Positions 24,514 to 32,844 of a stretch of 35,759 nucleotides of DNA are shown here, in pieces. The stretch lies in contig JAEZAF010000266.1 of NCBI GenBank assembly GCA_023430545.1, positions 1-35,759 on the forward strand, in the 5' to 3' direction. The translations under genes and the position numbers were made by a program. Each line of letters begins with the position of its first letter. The stretch's first letter is position 1. This DNA comes from Chloroflexota bacterium. Lineage in GTDB: Bacteria > Chloroflexota > Anaerolineae > Aggregatilineales > Phototrophicaceae. Under the pieces are notes generated by a model. It was not told the DNA's origin, did no database searches, and saw nothing but the letters and a program-made list of their open reading frames with translations.

Positions 24514-24921
24514 ATGAGTATTAAACAAAACCGCATGTCGGATCGCATCCGACAGATACTGAGTGAACTGCTGCTGCGCGAGATCAGTGATCCGCGTTTG
24601 CAGGGTGTCACCGTGACTGAAGTCAAGCTGGACCCGGAGCTGATGTTTGCCGATATTTATGTCAATGCGCTGGGTGACGAAAGCCGCGAACGTGATGTCC
24701 TGACCGCGCTGAAACGCGCCAATGGCTTTCTGCGGCGTGAAGTCGGCAAGCGTGTGCGCCTGCGGAATACACCTGAACTGCATTTCCACTGGGATGCCAC
24801 ACTGGAACGGGGCGAACGCATGAATCAGATTATCTCCAGTCTGGTGATCCCACCGGCTGACCCAGTGGATAACGCCGCCGATGATGATCTGAACCTCGAC
24901 GACCTCGACGACGACTTTTAA
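24514..24921 (+). CDS. rbfA: Ribosome-binding factor A
   Basis: Late 30S-subunit assembly factor with a single KH-like fold. The family opening MSDRIRQILSELLLREISDP is followed by VTVTEVKLDPELMFADIYV and the C-terminal HWDATLERGERMNQII. ATG 24514 (MSIKQNRMSD), giving 135 residues, is preferred over a GTG at 24454, which lies in the hairpin and adds 20 residues not seen in the family. No strong ribosome site is visible. The C-terminus has an acidic tail (DDDLNLDDLDDDF). The stop is 11 nt before nrnA. Confidence 0.94.
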   Translation: MSIKQNRMSDRIRQILSELLLREISDPRLQGVTVTEVKLDPELMFADIYVNALGDESRERDVLTALKRANGFLRREVGKRVRLRNTPELHFHWDATLERGERMNQIISSLVIPPADPVDNAADDDLNLDDLDDDF

Positions 24922-24932
24922 CCAAACAGCCG

Positions 24933-25970
24933 ATGACTTCCAATACCACACTTCCGATGACGATTGAAACCGCCCAGTATCAGGCCGCTGCCGCCGCAGT
25001 GGATGCTGCCGCTTCTATCCTGATTGTCACCCATATCAACCCCGATGGTGATGCGATTGGCTCACTGCTGGGGCTGGGGAATGCCCTCCGCGAACGCTAC
25101 CCGCACAAACCGATTGATCTGGTGGTGGATGGCGGCGTGCCGGAGTTTCTTCAGTTTCTGCCTGGCAGCGAGACCGTACTGTCCGAGTTGATGAACGAGC
25201 AGCCGACTGGCCAGCAGGCGGCATGGGATCTGATGATCTCCGTGGACTCCAGCGATGAACCGCGTACGGGTGCGGCTGGTATCTTCGGGCGTGCGCACAG
25301 CCAGCAGGTGATCAACCTCGACCATCATGCCACCAATACCGGCTTTGGTCAGCTTCATCTGGTCAATGCACGGGCGGTCTCGGCGACGGAAGTCGTCTAC
25401 GACTGGCTGACTCAGACCGGCTATACACCGTCGTTGAATGTCGCCATCCCGCTGCTGTGTGGTCTGGTGACGGATACCCTCGGCTTTCGCACCAGCAATG
25501 TCTCGGTCCGCACGCTGGAAATCGCGCAGCAGTTGATGCTGGCTGGTGCATCCCTGACAGCCATCACCCAACGCGCCCTTGACTCAATGTCGTATGCCGT
25601 CCTGAACCTGTGGAAATCGGTTTTCTCCACGATCGAGCTGGAAAATGGCCTGATCTGGGCGGTGGTCACACAGGCCGATATGCAGCGCGTTGGTGATGAT
25701 GCCGACAGCGGCGGCCTGTCCGGTTTTCTGGTGAAGGTGAAAGAGGCGATGATCTCGGCGGTGTTTACCGAACAGCCCGACGGCTCCGTTGAACTGAGCT
25801 TCCGCAGTAAACCCGGCTACGATGTCGCCAGCCTTGCGCTGAGTCTTGGCGGCGGCGGACATCGGCAGGCATCTGGCGCGACCATCCCCGGCCCACTGCC
25901 AGAGGCTGTGTCCCGCGTGCTGCCGCTGCTGCGTACTGCCGTGCAGTCTGGTTCGCTGAATATCCGATAG
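24933..25970 (+). CDS. nrnA: DHH/DHHA1 phosphoesterase (NrnA-like)
   Basis: Bifunctional oligoribonuclease and 3'-phosphoadenosine 5'-phosphate phosphatase type enzyme that degrades nanoRNAs. The DHH domain has VTHINPDGDAIGS (32-44) with metal-binding His and Asp residues, SVDSSDEPRTG (103-113) and LDHH (129-132). The C-terminal DHHA1 domain shows the substrate motif GGGGHRQASGA. At 345 residues it has the normal length. It is usual between rbfA and truB in Gram-positive and Chloroflexota genomes. The first ATG is used; an in-frame ATG at 24957 is also possible. Confidence 0.92.
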   Translation: MTSNTTLPMTIETAQYQAAAAAVDAAASILIVTHINPDGDAIGSLLGLGNALRERYPHKPIDLVVDGGVPEFLQFLPGSETVLSELMNEQPTGQQAAWDLMISVDSSDEPRTGAAGIFGRAHSQQVINLDHHATNTGFGQLHLVNARAVSATEVVYDWLTQTGYTPSLNVAIPLLCGLVTDTLGFRTSNVSVRTLEIAQQLMLAGASLTAITQRALDSMSYAVLNLWKSVFSTIELENGLIWAVVTQADMQRVGDDADSGGLSGFLVKVKEAMISAVFTEQPDGSVELSFRSKPGYDVASLALSLGGGGHRQASGATIPGPLPEAVSRVLPLLRTAVQSGSLNIR

Positions 25971-25986
25971 GGCGGATTCATCGCAG

Positions 25987-26880
25987 ATGCCAGCCGATTC
26001 GACACCCACCGGATTCCTCAATATCGACAAACCGCTCGGCATGACCAGCCATGATGTCGTCGCGCAGGTGCGCCGCGCCCTCAACACCAAAAAGGTCGGT
26101 CATGCCGGGACACTCGATCCGCTGGCATCCGGTGTGCTGGTGATCTGTGTTGGCAGTGCCACCCGTCTGAGCGAGTATGTGATGCACACGACCAAGCGTT
26201 ATGTGGCGCGTGTGCGGTTGGGCGAGACAACTACCACTTACGATGCCGAAGGCGAAGTCACCGTGCAGCGTGACGCCAGCCATATCACCTTAGCGCAGAT
26301 AGAAGCCGCACTGCCACAGTTCCTCGGTGACATCGAGCAGCGCCCGCCGATTTACAGCGCGATCAAGAAGGGCGGTCGCAAACTGTATGAACTGGCGCGT
26401 AAAGGCGAAACGATTGAACTCGAACCGCGCCCGGTTCACATTGCCGCGCTGACTTTTCGTAATTTTGAAGCCCCTGAATTCGACCTTGAAGTGACCTGTG
26501 GCTCCGGGACCTATATCCGCAGTCTGGCCCATGACCTCGGCGAAGTGCTGGGCGTCGGCGCACATCTTCGTGGGCTGGTGCGTACCGCCAGTGGAGTCTT
26601 TTCGCTTGAAGAGGCCGTCTCGCTGGAGACGCTCAGACAGTCCCCGGACGCAGTACACTATCTGCTGCCGCTGGAGACCGCGCTGGCAGGCTGGCCGACC
26701 GTCCAGCTTACAGTGGACCAGGTGGCCGACGTTTTACAGGGGCGTTATCTGCCTGCCGACCCCGAAACCCCCAATGAAATGCTGTCCCGTGCCGTATCAC
26801 CGGACGGTCAAACGGTGGGCCTGCTGATTGCCACCGCTGGCCGCTGGAAACCCCATAAGGTGCTGGCGGTCGAAAGCTAA
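25987..26880 (+). CDS. truB: tRNA pseudouridine-55 synthase
   Basis: Makes pseudouridine 55 in the T-loop of tRNAs. The N-terminal motif GFLNIDKPLGMTSHDVV and the catalytic loop GHAGTLDPLASGVL with Asp44 are clear. Also present are RPPIYSAIKKGGRKLYELAR and the SGTYIRSLAHDLGE motif. A C-terminal TruB/PUA-like domain (about 235-297) is present. The start at 25987 is 16 nt after the nrnA stop, consistent with one operon. Confidence 0.95.
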   Translation: MPADSTPTGFLNIDKPLGMTSHDVVAQVRRALNTKKVGHAGTLDPLASGVLVICVGSATRLSEYVMHTTKRYVARVRLGETTTTYDAEGEVTVQRDASHITLAQIEAALPQFLGDIEQRPPIYSAIKKGGRKLYELARKGETIELEPRPVHIAALTFRNFEAPEFDLEVTCGSGTYIRSLAHDLGEVLGVGAHLRGLVRTASGVFSLEEAVSLETLRQSPDAVHYLLPLETALAGWPTVQLTVDQVADVLQGRYLPADPETPNEMLSRAVSPDGQTVGLLIATAGRWKPHKVLAVES

Positions 26881-26905
26881 CCCGACACCCTGCCAAATCT
26901 GCCGG

Positions 26906-26933
26906 TTGCGTGTATCTTTTCGCGCTCTAAAAT
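26906..26933 (+). promoter_or_regulatory. Possible internal promoter before ribF
   Basis: TTGCGT (26906-26911) and TAAAAT (26928-26933), 16-bp spacer. It would drive ribF apart from the upstream operon. Moderate match only. Confidence 0.4.
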
Positions 26934-26963
26934 AGGCGTGTATATGACGCGCCGGAGGGATTA

Positions 26964-27089
26964 ATGCTGTCTGCTGACTGTCGTCTGCTGACCGCCCACC
27001 GGCTGCTGTGTCGTATACGCTCGTATTCCACCACCCAAAATTACATAGTGAAAGCATACACGCATGATTCATGCCTCTGCCCTGGCTGA
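26964..27089 (+). CDS. Possible short leader ORF overlapping ribF
   Basis: A 41-codon frame starts with ATG directly behind a strong ribosome site GGAGGG (26954-26959) and ends 26 nt inside ribF. The encoded peptide (beginning MLSADCRLLTAHRLL) is Cys- and Arg-rich and not recognised. ribF itself has no good ribosome site, so translation of this frame could deliver ribosomes to the ribF start. It may also be chance. Confidence 0.25.
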   Translation: MLSADCRLLTAHRLLCRIRSYSTTQNYIVKAYTHDSCLCPG

Positions 27090-28005
27090 ACTTAAGCTGG
27101 AGAAACCTTCTTTAGTCACGATTGGCGTCTTTGATGGGATTCATCTCGGTCATCAGGCCATCATCCATGAGCTGGTGACCAAAGCCGCCGCAACCGGTTC
27201 GACGCCGGTAGTGCTGACCTTCTTCCCGCATCCTGACCGCGTGCTGCGCGGCCTGACCGGTCCCTACTATCTGCTGACGCCGGACGAACGCGCCAAAGAA
27301 CTGATCGCACTGGGTGTTGAAGTCGTGGTCACGCTGACGTTTGATGATGCCCTGCGACACATCCGTGCCCGTGATTTCGTCGAACAGATGCTGGCATCGC
27401 TGAGGATGCGCGAACTCTGGATCGGTGAGGACTTTGCGCTCGGTTACAAGCGCGAAGGCAATGTCAGCTTTCTGCGCGAACTTGGTGCGGAACGCGGCTT
27501 CAAGGTGCAGACTATTGAGCTTGTCAAAGCGGATAAACAGGACGACGTGATCAGCAGTTCGAAGATACGGCAGGCTTTGGAGGATGGGCAGGTCGAGCAG
27601 GCGGCGCAGTGGCTCGGTCGCCCGTATGCTGTCCGGGGTGAGGTGGTTCATGGGCTGGCACGCGGACGCACCATCGGTTTCCCGACCGCCAATATCGATG
27701 TCTGGGAAGAGAAGGTGCTGCCCAAATTCGGTATCTATGCCGGATGGGCCATTCTCGAAAACGGGGATGTCTACAAGGCCGTGACCAATGTCGGTATCCG
27801 TCCGACCTTTGAAGAGCAGGGCGTGACGGTCGAGGCTTATCTGCTGGATTTTGACGGCGACCTGTACGGCCAGCAGCTCGAATTCGCGTTTGTGCATTAT
27901 CTGCGCGGTGAAGAACGTTATGACAATATCGCCGATCTGATCGCACAGATCCATCGTGATGCCGAGCAGGGGCGGCAGTTACTCCAGACACCCATCGGCG
28001 GATGA
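27064..28005 (+). CDS. ribF: Bifunctional riboflavin kinase / FMN adenylyltransferase
   Basis: Converts riboflavin to FMN and then to FAD. The N-terminal adenylyltransferase domain (about 12-175) has IGVFDGIHLGHQAII, TFFPHPDRVL, the GEDFALGYKREG segment and ISSSKIRQAL. The C-terminal kinase domain (about 185-305) has GEVVHGLARGRTIGFPTANI and the TNVGIRPTF motif. At 313 residues it is normal. The ATG at 27064 has no clear ribosome site. No FMN riboswitch is visible upstream, although it ends the nusA-truB cluster in the usual order. Confidence 0.94.
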   Translation: MIHASALAELKLEKPSLVTIGVFDGIHLGHQAIIHELVTKAAATGSTPVVLTFFPHPDRVLRGLTGPYYLLTPDERAKELIALGVEVVVTLTFDDALRHIRARDFVEQMLASLRMRELWIGEDFALGYKREGNVSFLRELGAERGFKVQTIELVKADKQDDVISSSKIRQALEDGQVEQAAQWLGRPYAVRGEVVHGLARGRTIGFPTANIDVWEEKVLPKFGIYAGWAILENGDVYKAVTNVGIRPTFEEQGVTVEAYLLDFDGDLYGQQLEFAFVHYLRGEERYDNIADLIAQIHRDAEQGRQLLQTPIGG

Positions 28006-28157
28006 GACCTATGACTCTGTGAGACTCAGGACGAACATCCACTGAATTCACTGACATTTACCATCGGTTTGGTGCTATAAGGTGAATACCGGGTTAAAGT
28101 TCGACTGTGAAGCTGTAATGTTTGTGCATTTAGCCTAACTCTCAGAGGATTATAAGT

Positions 28158-28185
28158 TTGGTTCGTTCATCCTCACGGCTATAAT
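28158..28185 (+). promoter_or_regulatory. Promoter of the maltodextrin-type cluster
   Basis: Perfect -10 TATAAT (28180-28185) with TTGGTT (28158-28163) as a weak -35 at 16 bp. It lies in the 298-bp gap before the binding-protein gene. An imperfect GGCCTGCC / GGCGGGCC inverted repeat follows (about 28204-28235) and could be an operator or leader hairpin. Nothing else is seen in this gap. Confidence 0.6.
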
Positions 28186-28303
28186 GGTTGCGCATATGAG
28201 AGGGCCTGCCAACTTCAAAACGCCCGGCGGGCCATCCCTATAATGCAACAGACTGTTGGATTTGCTTCCGACATCGGTTTTACTCAATGAAAGGGTTGTC
28301 TAA

Positions 28304-29836
28304 ATGAAACAGAATAAAGTGTTGTTGACCGGTCTTTTGATATTGGTGGTCGCGCTGACCGGACTGCTGCCTGTCATGGCGCAGGATAATCCGCTTGTGA
28401 TCTGGGCGGACGGCGAGCGTGCTCCGCTGCTGACCGAACTCGGCGAACAGTTCGCTGAAGAATTCGGTATCCCGGTGGAAGTTCAGCAGTACGGTCTGGG
28501 TGATGCCCGTGACCAGCTTCTGATTGCTGGCCCGGCAGGTGAAGGCCCCGATATTTTGGTGACCGCCCATGACAGCATCGGTCAGTTCGTCGCCAACGGC
28601 GCGATTGTCCCGATTGAGCTGGACGAAGACATGCGCGCCCTCTTCACCGAAACCTCGCTCGACCTGTTCACCTATCAGGACGAGCTGTGGGGCATTCCCT
28701 ATGCGCAGGAAAACGTCGCGCTGATCCGCAACGTAGACCTCGTGCCGGAAGCACCGCAGACCTGGCAGGAAGTGCGTGAAATCGCCGAGCAGCTTCAGGC
28801 CGATGGCACCGCTGAATATGCCTTCATCGTCCAGACAGGTAACACCTATCACAACTTCCCGATTACCTCGGCCTTTGGCGGTTACATCTTCGGCCTGAAC
28901 GAAGATGGTACCTTCGACCTGAGCGACATCGGTCTGAACAGTGAAGGTGGTCTGGCCGCCGCTGAATGGCTGTCGGGCATGTATAATGACGGCCTGATGC
29001 CAGCCGACGTGACCGATGATGTGGCCTTCGAACTGTTCACCGCTGGCGAAACCGCCATGATTGTGACAGGCCCCTGGTTCAGCTCTCGTATCGTGGAAGC
29101 TGCCGAAGCCGGTGGTTTCGAATACGCGATTGATCCGCTGCCTGTTGCCGAAGGTGGCAGCGAAGTCAGCCAGCCGTTCGCAGGTGGTCAGGGCTTCGTG
29201 ATCAGCGCCTTCAGCGATCAGCAGCTTGAAGCCGAAACCTTCCTGCTCGATTTCGTTGCGACCGCCGATTTCATGCAGGCTGTCTTCGATGCAGATGCTC
29301 GTCCGCCCGCATTCCTCGACGTCGATACCAGCGCTGACCCGAACCTTGAACTGTTCAATGCTGCGGGTGAAAACGCCATCCCGATGCCTGCGATCCCGGA
29401 AATGGGTGCGGTCTGGGGTGCTTCTGACGCCGCACTGACCTCGATCAGCCTCGGTGAAGATCCTGTTGCAGCGATGAACACCGCCGCTGAAGGTGTCGTC
29501 AATGCCATTGGTCTGATGAGTTCTGATGAGCGTCTGGTGACTCTGGTCGGCAGCCTTCAGGACGAAGCAGGCTGCGCCGCTGACTGGGCACCGGAATGCG
29601 ATGAATCCGCGCTGACCGATGAAGATGGTGACGGCGTTTTCGAAGGCACCTTCGCCCTGCCTGCCGGTGAGTACGAATACAAGATCGCTATCAACAAGTC
29701 ATGGGCTGAAAACTACGGTGCGGAAGGCGTGAAGGACGGTGCAAATATCGTCCTGTCACTGGCCGAAGATACCGAAGTCACCTTCACCTACGACGATACC
29801 AGCTACGCAATTACGGACAGCGTCAACAACCCGTAG
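28304..29836 (+). CDS. malE: Maltodextrin-type ABC transporter binding protein with X25-like module
   Basis: Extracellular solute-binding protein of family 1, resembling MalE. A signal peptide (KVLLTGLLILVVALTGLLPV, cut after VMA) lacks a lipobox Cys. The binding lobe is full length (about 27-400; NPLVIWADGERAPLL, GIPYAQENVALIRN, AMIVTGPWFSS, QPFAGGQGFVIS). A further module at about 413-507 (LVGSLQDEAGCAADWAPECD, then FEGTFALPAGEYEYKIAINK, SWAENYG) matches the X25-type domain known from bacterial pullulanases. This could hold starch or glycogen near the transporter. AAGGG lies 9 nt before the ATG. The gene is followed by a terminator and then by malF and malG. Confidence 0.9.
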   Translation: MKQNKVLLTGLLILVVALTGLLPVMAQDNPLVIWADGERAPLLTELGEQFAEEFGIPVEVQQYGLGDARDQLLIAGPAGEGPDILVTAHDSIGQFVANGAIVPIELDEDMRALFTETSLDLFTYQDELWGIPYAQENVALIRNVDLVPEAPQTWQEVREIAEQLQADGTAEYAFIVQTGNTYHNFPITSAFGGYIFGLNEDGTFDLSDIGLNSEGGLAAAEWLSGMYNDGLMPADVTDDVAFELFTAGETAMIVTGPWFSSRIVEAAEAGGFEYAIDPLPVAEGGSEVSQPFAGGQGFVISAFSDQQLEAETFLLDFVATADFMQAVFDADARPPAFLDVDTSADPNLELFNAAGENAIPMPAIPEMGAVWGASDAALTSISLGEDPVAAMNTAAEGVVNAIGLMSSDERLVTLVGSLQDEAGCAADWAPECDESALTDEDGDGVFEGTFALPAGEYEYKIAINKSWAENYGAEGVKDGANIVLSLAEDTEVTFTYDDTSYAITDSVNNP

Positions 29837-30136
29837 TTTGTAGTCTGGAATCCAAATTGCAGTAACAGAAGGGCTTGCGGACTTACCTGCAAGCCCTTTT
29901 CTCTAACACATCCTCTGATGCAGAGGTGTAATCGAATTGCAGAATCGAAAAATCGCAGTTTGACATATATTGATTGAAAAACTGATTGAGAAGGCTTGAC
30001 TGAACAGGCTTTAGAGACTTAGTGGAAAGGATCGAGGCGCAGCCGCCGTTCTGGATGTCACTCTTGTAGCAAAACCCCTGTCCTGCAGACTGGATTACCG
30101 CTGACACCGGAGTATCAGAACGCCCCGCCGCAGTAA
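29837..30136 (+). other. Gap between binding protein and permease genes
   Basis: A 300-bp gap containing the terminator described separately and a TTGACA (29960-29965) without a convincing -10. No gene is seen. Confidence 0.5.
29869..29902 (+). terminator. Intrinsic terminator after the binding protein gene
   Basis: Stem AAGGGCTTGC / GCAAGCCCTT (29869-29878, 29889-29898), 10-nt loop, then TTCTCT. Partial read-through here would give the usual excess of binding protein over permease. Confidence 0.85.
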
Positions 30137-31768
30137 ATGGTAACTGCCACCGCACAAACGAATACACCTGTCGAGACAGGTGACTCTCGACCACCTGAAG
30201 GTATCCTTGGCCGAGTGCTGAAGTTTCTGGGGCTGCTGCTCCTTGATGCGTTCGCACTGGTGCTGGTCTATAGTTTTATTTACGATGCCAATTATGGCCT
30301 TGCGGCAGTGATCGCCTTTATCACTGTTTTTGCGAATGTGGTCTTTTTTGTTCCACAGCTTTACCCCATCCGCTGGATTACCCCCGGCCTCATGCTGGTG
30401 ATTCTGCTGGTGATCTATCCGATCATCTTCACCGTCTCGACAGCGTTTACAAATTACAGCGATGGCAATCTGTTCGCCAAAGAGCAGGCCATTCGGCTCA
30501 TCGAGAGGCAGTCGCGCAGTTTCGTGGCAGAAGGTGCGCTCGTTTACCGCTGGGAAGCCTATCAGGATGCAAACGGCACCTACGCCCTCTGGATGACGCG
30601 TGAAGCGGATGATGGCACGGTCGAAGTGGTCTTTGCCCCTGCTGAACAGCCGATTACACCCGTCGAAGGTGCACCGGAAGAACCCCCTGCGGAATATAAC
30701 GGCTTTACCCTGCTGGATCGCGCAGGCCGTACCCGCGCCCTCAGTACGCTTCAGAATACCACCTTTGGCGATGGCGAGGATACCGCAGGCGTCACAGGCC
30801 GGAATACCGCCGCCCGTCCGACGGTTTCACGCTTCGAGTACAGCGCAGAGCAGGATGCTATTATCGATCGTCAAAGCGGCACAATCTATGTCGCGAACGA
30901 CGAGATCGGCTTTTTTGTCCCCGAAGGCGCGACTGGCAACCTTGAGGCACAGTCGCTGAATCCCGGCTACCGTGTGGATGTTGGCCTCGGCAACTTCAAC
31001 CGGCTGGTCAGCGACCCTGCGCTGCGCGGTCCCTTGATCGATATTTTCCTGTGGACTGTCGTATTTGCGTTCACGTCCGTAATGTCTACGTTTGCGCTTG
31101 GCCTGATGATGGCGCTGGTGCTCAATGACCCGATTATCCCCGGTCGAAAGATTATCCGTTCCATCCTGCTGATCCCTTACGCGATTCCGGGTGTGATCGG
31201 AATCGTGGTCTGGCGTGGGATGCTGAACCAGAATCTCGGGATTGTGAATGACATTCTGCGCGATGTCGGTCTTATTCAGCAGAATATTGGCTGGCTGCTT
31301 GATCCGGGGTGGGGCAAAATCGCGATCCTGCTGGTCAATCTGTGGCTGGGCTATCCATATATGATGCTGGTGTGCAGCGGCGCACTCCAGTCTATTTCCT
31401 CTGACGTCTATGAAGCGGCGTCGGTGGACGGGGCCAACCCGTGGCAGAAGTTCTGGAGTATTACCCTGCCGCTGCTGCTGGTCGCGGTCGGCCCACTGCT
31501 GATCGGCTCCTTTACCTTCAACTTCAACAATTACCTGCTGATTACCGCCCTTACACAGGGTAATCCTCCCATACCGGGATCACCCATCCCCGGCGCAGGG
31601 CAGACGGACATCCTCATCAGTTATGTGTTCAAGGCGGCGTTCAGCAATCAGGCCGATTATGGATATGCCTCTGCAATTACGATTGTGATCTTCCTGATTG
31701 TCGCATCGGTGACACTGCTGCAATATCGCTTCACACGGACTTGGGAACAGGTAGGCGAAAATGTCTAG
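30137..31768 (+). CDS. malF: MalF-like ABC transporter permease
   Basis: Membrane permease of a maltose/maltodextrin ABC importer. The N-terminus has three or four hydrophobic segments (to about residue 110; FLGLLLLDAFALVLVYSF, GLMLVILLVIYPIIFTVS). A large external loop (about 115-295) follows, as in MalF. The C-terminal transport core carries the EAA loop YEAASVDGANPWQKFWSITL that docks the ATPase. At 543 residues it fits MalF and is longer than most CUT1 permeases. The gene overlaps malG by 8 nt. No ATPase gene is adjacent; an MsiK/MalK-type subunit elsewhere is likely. Confidence 0.92.
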   Translation: MVTATAQTNTPVETGDSRPPEGILGRVLKFLGLLLLDAFALVLVYSFIYDANYGLAAVIAFITVFANVVFFVPQLYPIRWITPGLMLVILLVIYPIIFTVSTAFTNYSDGNLFAKEQAIRLIERQSRSFVAEGALVYRWEAYQDANGTYALWMTREADDGTVEVVFAPAEQPITPVEGAPEEPPAEYNGFTLLDRAGRTRALSTLQNTTFGDGEDTAGVTGRNTAARPTVSRFEYSAEQDAIIDRQSGTIYVANDEIGFFVPEGATGNLEAQSLNPGYRVDVGLGNFNRLVSDPALRGPLIDIFLWTVVFAFTSVMSTFALGLMMALVLNDPIIPGRKIIRSILLIPYAIPGVIGIVVWRGMLNQNLGIVNDILRDVGLIQQNIGWLLDPGWGKIAILLVNLWLGYPYMMLVCSGALQSISSDVYEAASVDGANPWQKFWSITLPLLLVAVGPLLIGSFTFNFNNYLLITALTQGNPPIPGSPIPGAGQTDILISYVFKAAFSNQADYGYASAITIVIFLIVASVTLLQYRFTRTWEQVGENV

Positions 31769-32744
31769 TACAGTACAGAGCAAGCAGGATCATGTAGCCT
31801 CCAGACCAGTGGCCTCAAAGCAGAGTAAAGCGCTTGGTCTGACCCTCCGCATGATTGTCATCGCGATTGCGATCGCCTTTGCGTTGTTTCCGATTGTCTT
31901 TATTCTTGCATCGGCCTTCAACCCGTCAGGGTCGCTGGTGACACGCTCGCTGATCCCGCGCAATGTGGACAATGTCTCCGAGCTGTTTGTCAACTTTCGT
32001 GCGCTGATGTTTGATGAGCTGGCCCTGTTCCCATTCTGGAACTGGATCGCCAATTCGCTGATTGTCGCGACGGTGACGACCGTGCTGAATGTGCTGATCA
32101 CCGCGCTGGCAGCCTATTCGTTCTCGCGCTTCCGCTTTGCCGCACGGCGTCAGCTTCTGATAGGGGTGCTGCTGGTTCAGGTCTTCCCGAATCTGCTGGC
32201 ACTGATCGCGCTCTTCCTGATTCTTCAGCAGATCGGGAGGCTGGCAACGGTCATCCCCGAAGCCCTGCCGTTCCTCGCGTTTATCGACTGGGGCTGGCTG
32301 GAGATGTTCGGCCTCAACAGCCTCGGCGGTCTGATCCTCGTCTATCTCGGCGGCGCGATGGGCCTTAATACATGGCTGATGAAAGGCTTCTTCGACTCGG
32401 TCCCGCGTGAGATCGATGAGTCGGCGATGGTGGACGGCGCGACCCACTGGCAGACGTTCTGGCAGTTGATCTTCCCGCTGGTGCGGCCTATTCTGGCGGT
32501 CGTCGCGGTGCTGTCATTCGTCGGCACGTTCAACGAGTTCGTGCTGGCCCGTCTGCTGCTGCGGGATAAAACCAACTGGACGCTGATGGTTGGCCTGTAT
32601 GAGTTCATCAATGCCGACTTCAACCGCGACTGGGGGAAATTCGCTGCCGGTGCGCTGCTGTCGGCCACGCCCGTCGTGATCGTCTACCTGATGCTTCAGG
32701 ATCAGATCGTTGGCGGCCTGACACAGGGCGCGGTCAAGGGCTGA
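31761..32744 (+). CDS. malG: MalG-like ABC transporter permease
   Basis: Second permease of the importer, 327 residues with six expected membrane helices. The first is at about 28-53 (LTLRMIVIAIAIAFALFPIV). The EAA loop DESAMVDGATHWQTFWQLIF is near residue 217. The C-terminus ends GGLTQGAVKG, the typical MalG end that inserts toward the binding site of MalF/MalE. Its start overlaps the end of malF, so translation is coupled. TAGGCGAAA precedes the ATG. Confidence 0.94.
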   Translation: MSSTVQSKQDHVASRPVASKQSKALGLTLRMIVIAIAIAFALFPIVFILASAFNPSGSLVTRSLIPRNVDNVSELFVNFRALMFDELALFPFWNWIANSLIVATVTTVLNVLITALAAYSFSRFRFAARRQLLIGVLLVQVFPNLLALIALFLILQQIGRLATVIPEALPFLAFIDWGWLEMFGLNSLGGLILVYLGGAMGLNTWLMKGFFDSVPREIDESAMVDGATHWQTFWQLIFPLVRPILAVVAVLSFVGTFNEFVLARLLLRDKTNWTLMVGLYEFINADFNRDWGKFAAGALLSATPVVIVYLMLQDQIVGGLTQGAVKG

Positions 32745-32786
32745 CAACGCAGCCTGCGCTTTATCGATCATTATAGAAGTCAGTAC

Positions 32787-32816
32787 AGGGCGGTCATGCA
32801 CCGCCCTTATGTTTTC
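32787..32816 (+). terminator. Terminator-like hairpin after malG
   Basis: AGGGCGGT / ACCGCCCT perfect 8-bp stem, 5-nt loop, followed by TATGTTTT. The short, interrupted T-run suggests partial termination before the GH13 gene. Confidence 0.6.
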
Positions 32817-32844
32817 ACCATCCATGTGACAAAAAGGACTCCCT

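Noticed and set aside
23908..24951. Minus-strand open frame of 347 codons across infB and rbfA
   Set aside because: It spans two conserved genes in antisense and shows no domain.
27000..27063. FMN riboswitch before ribF
   Set aside because: The upstream region is too short and lacks the conserved FMN-riboswitch core; only a possible leader ORF is seen.
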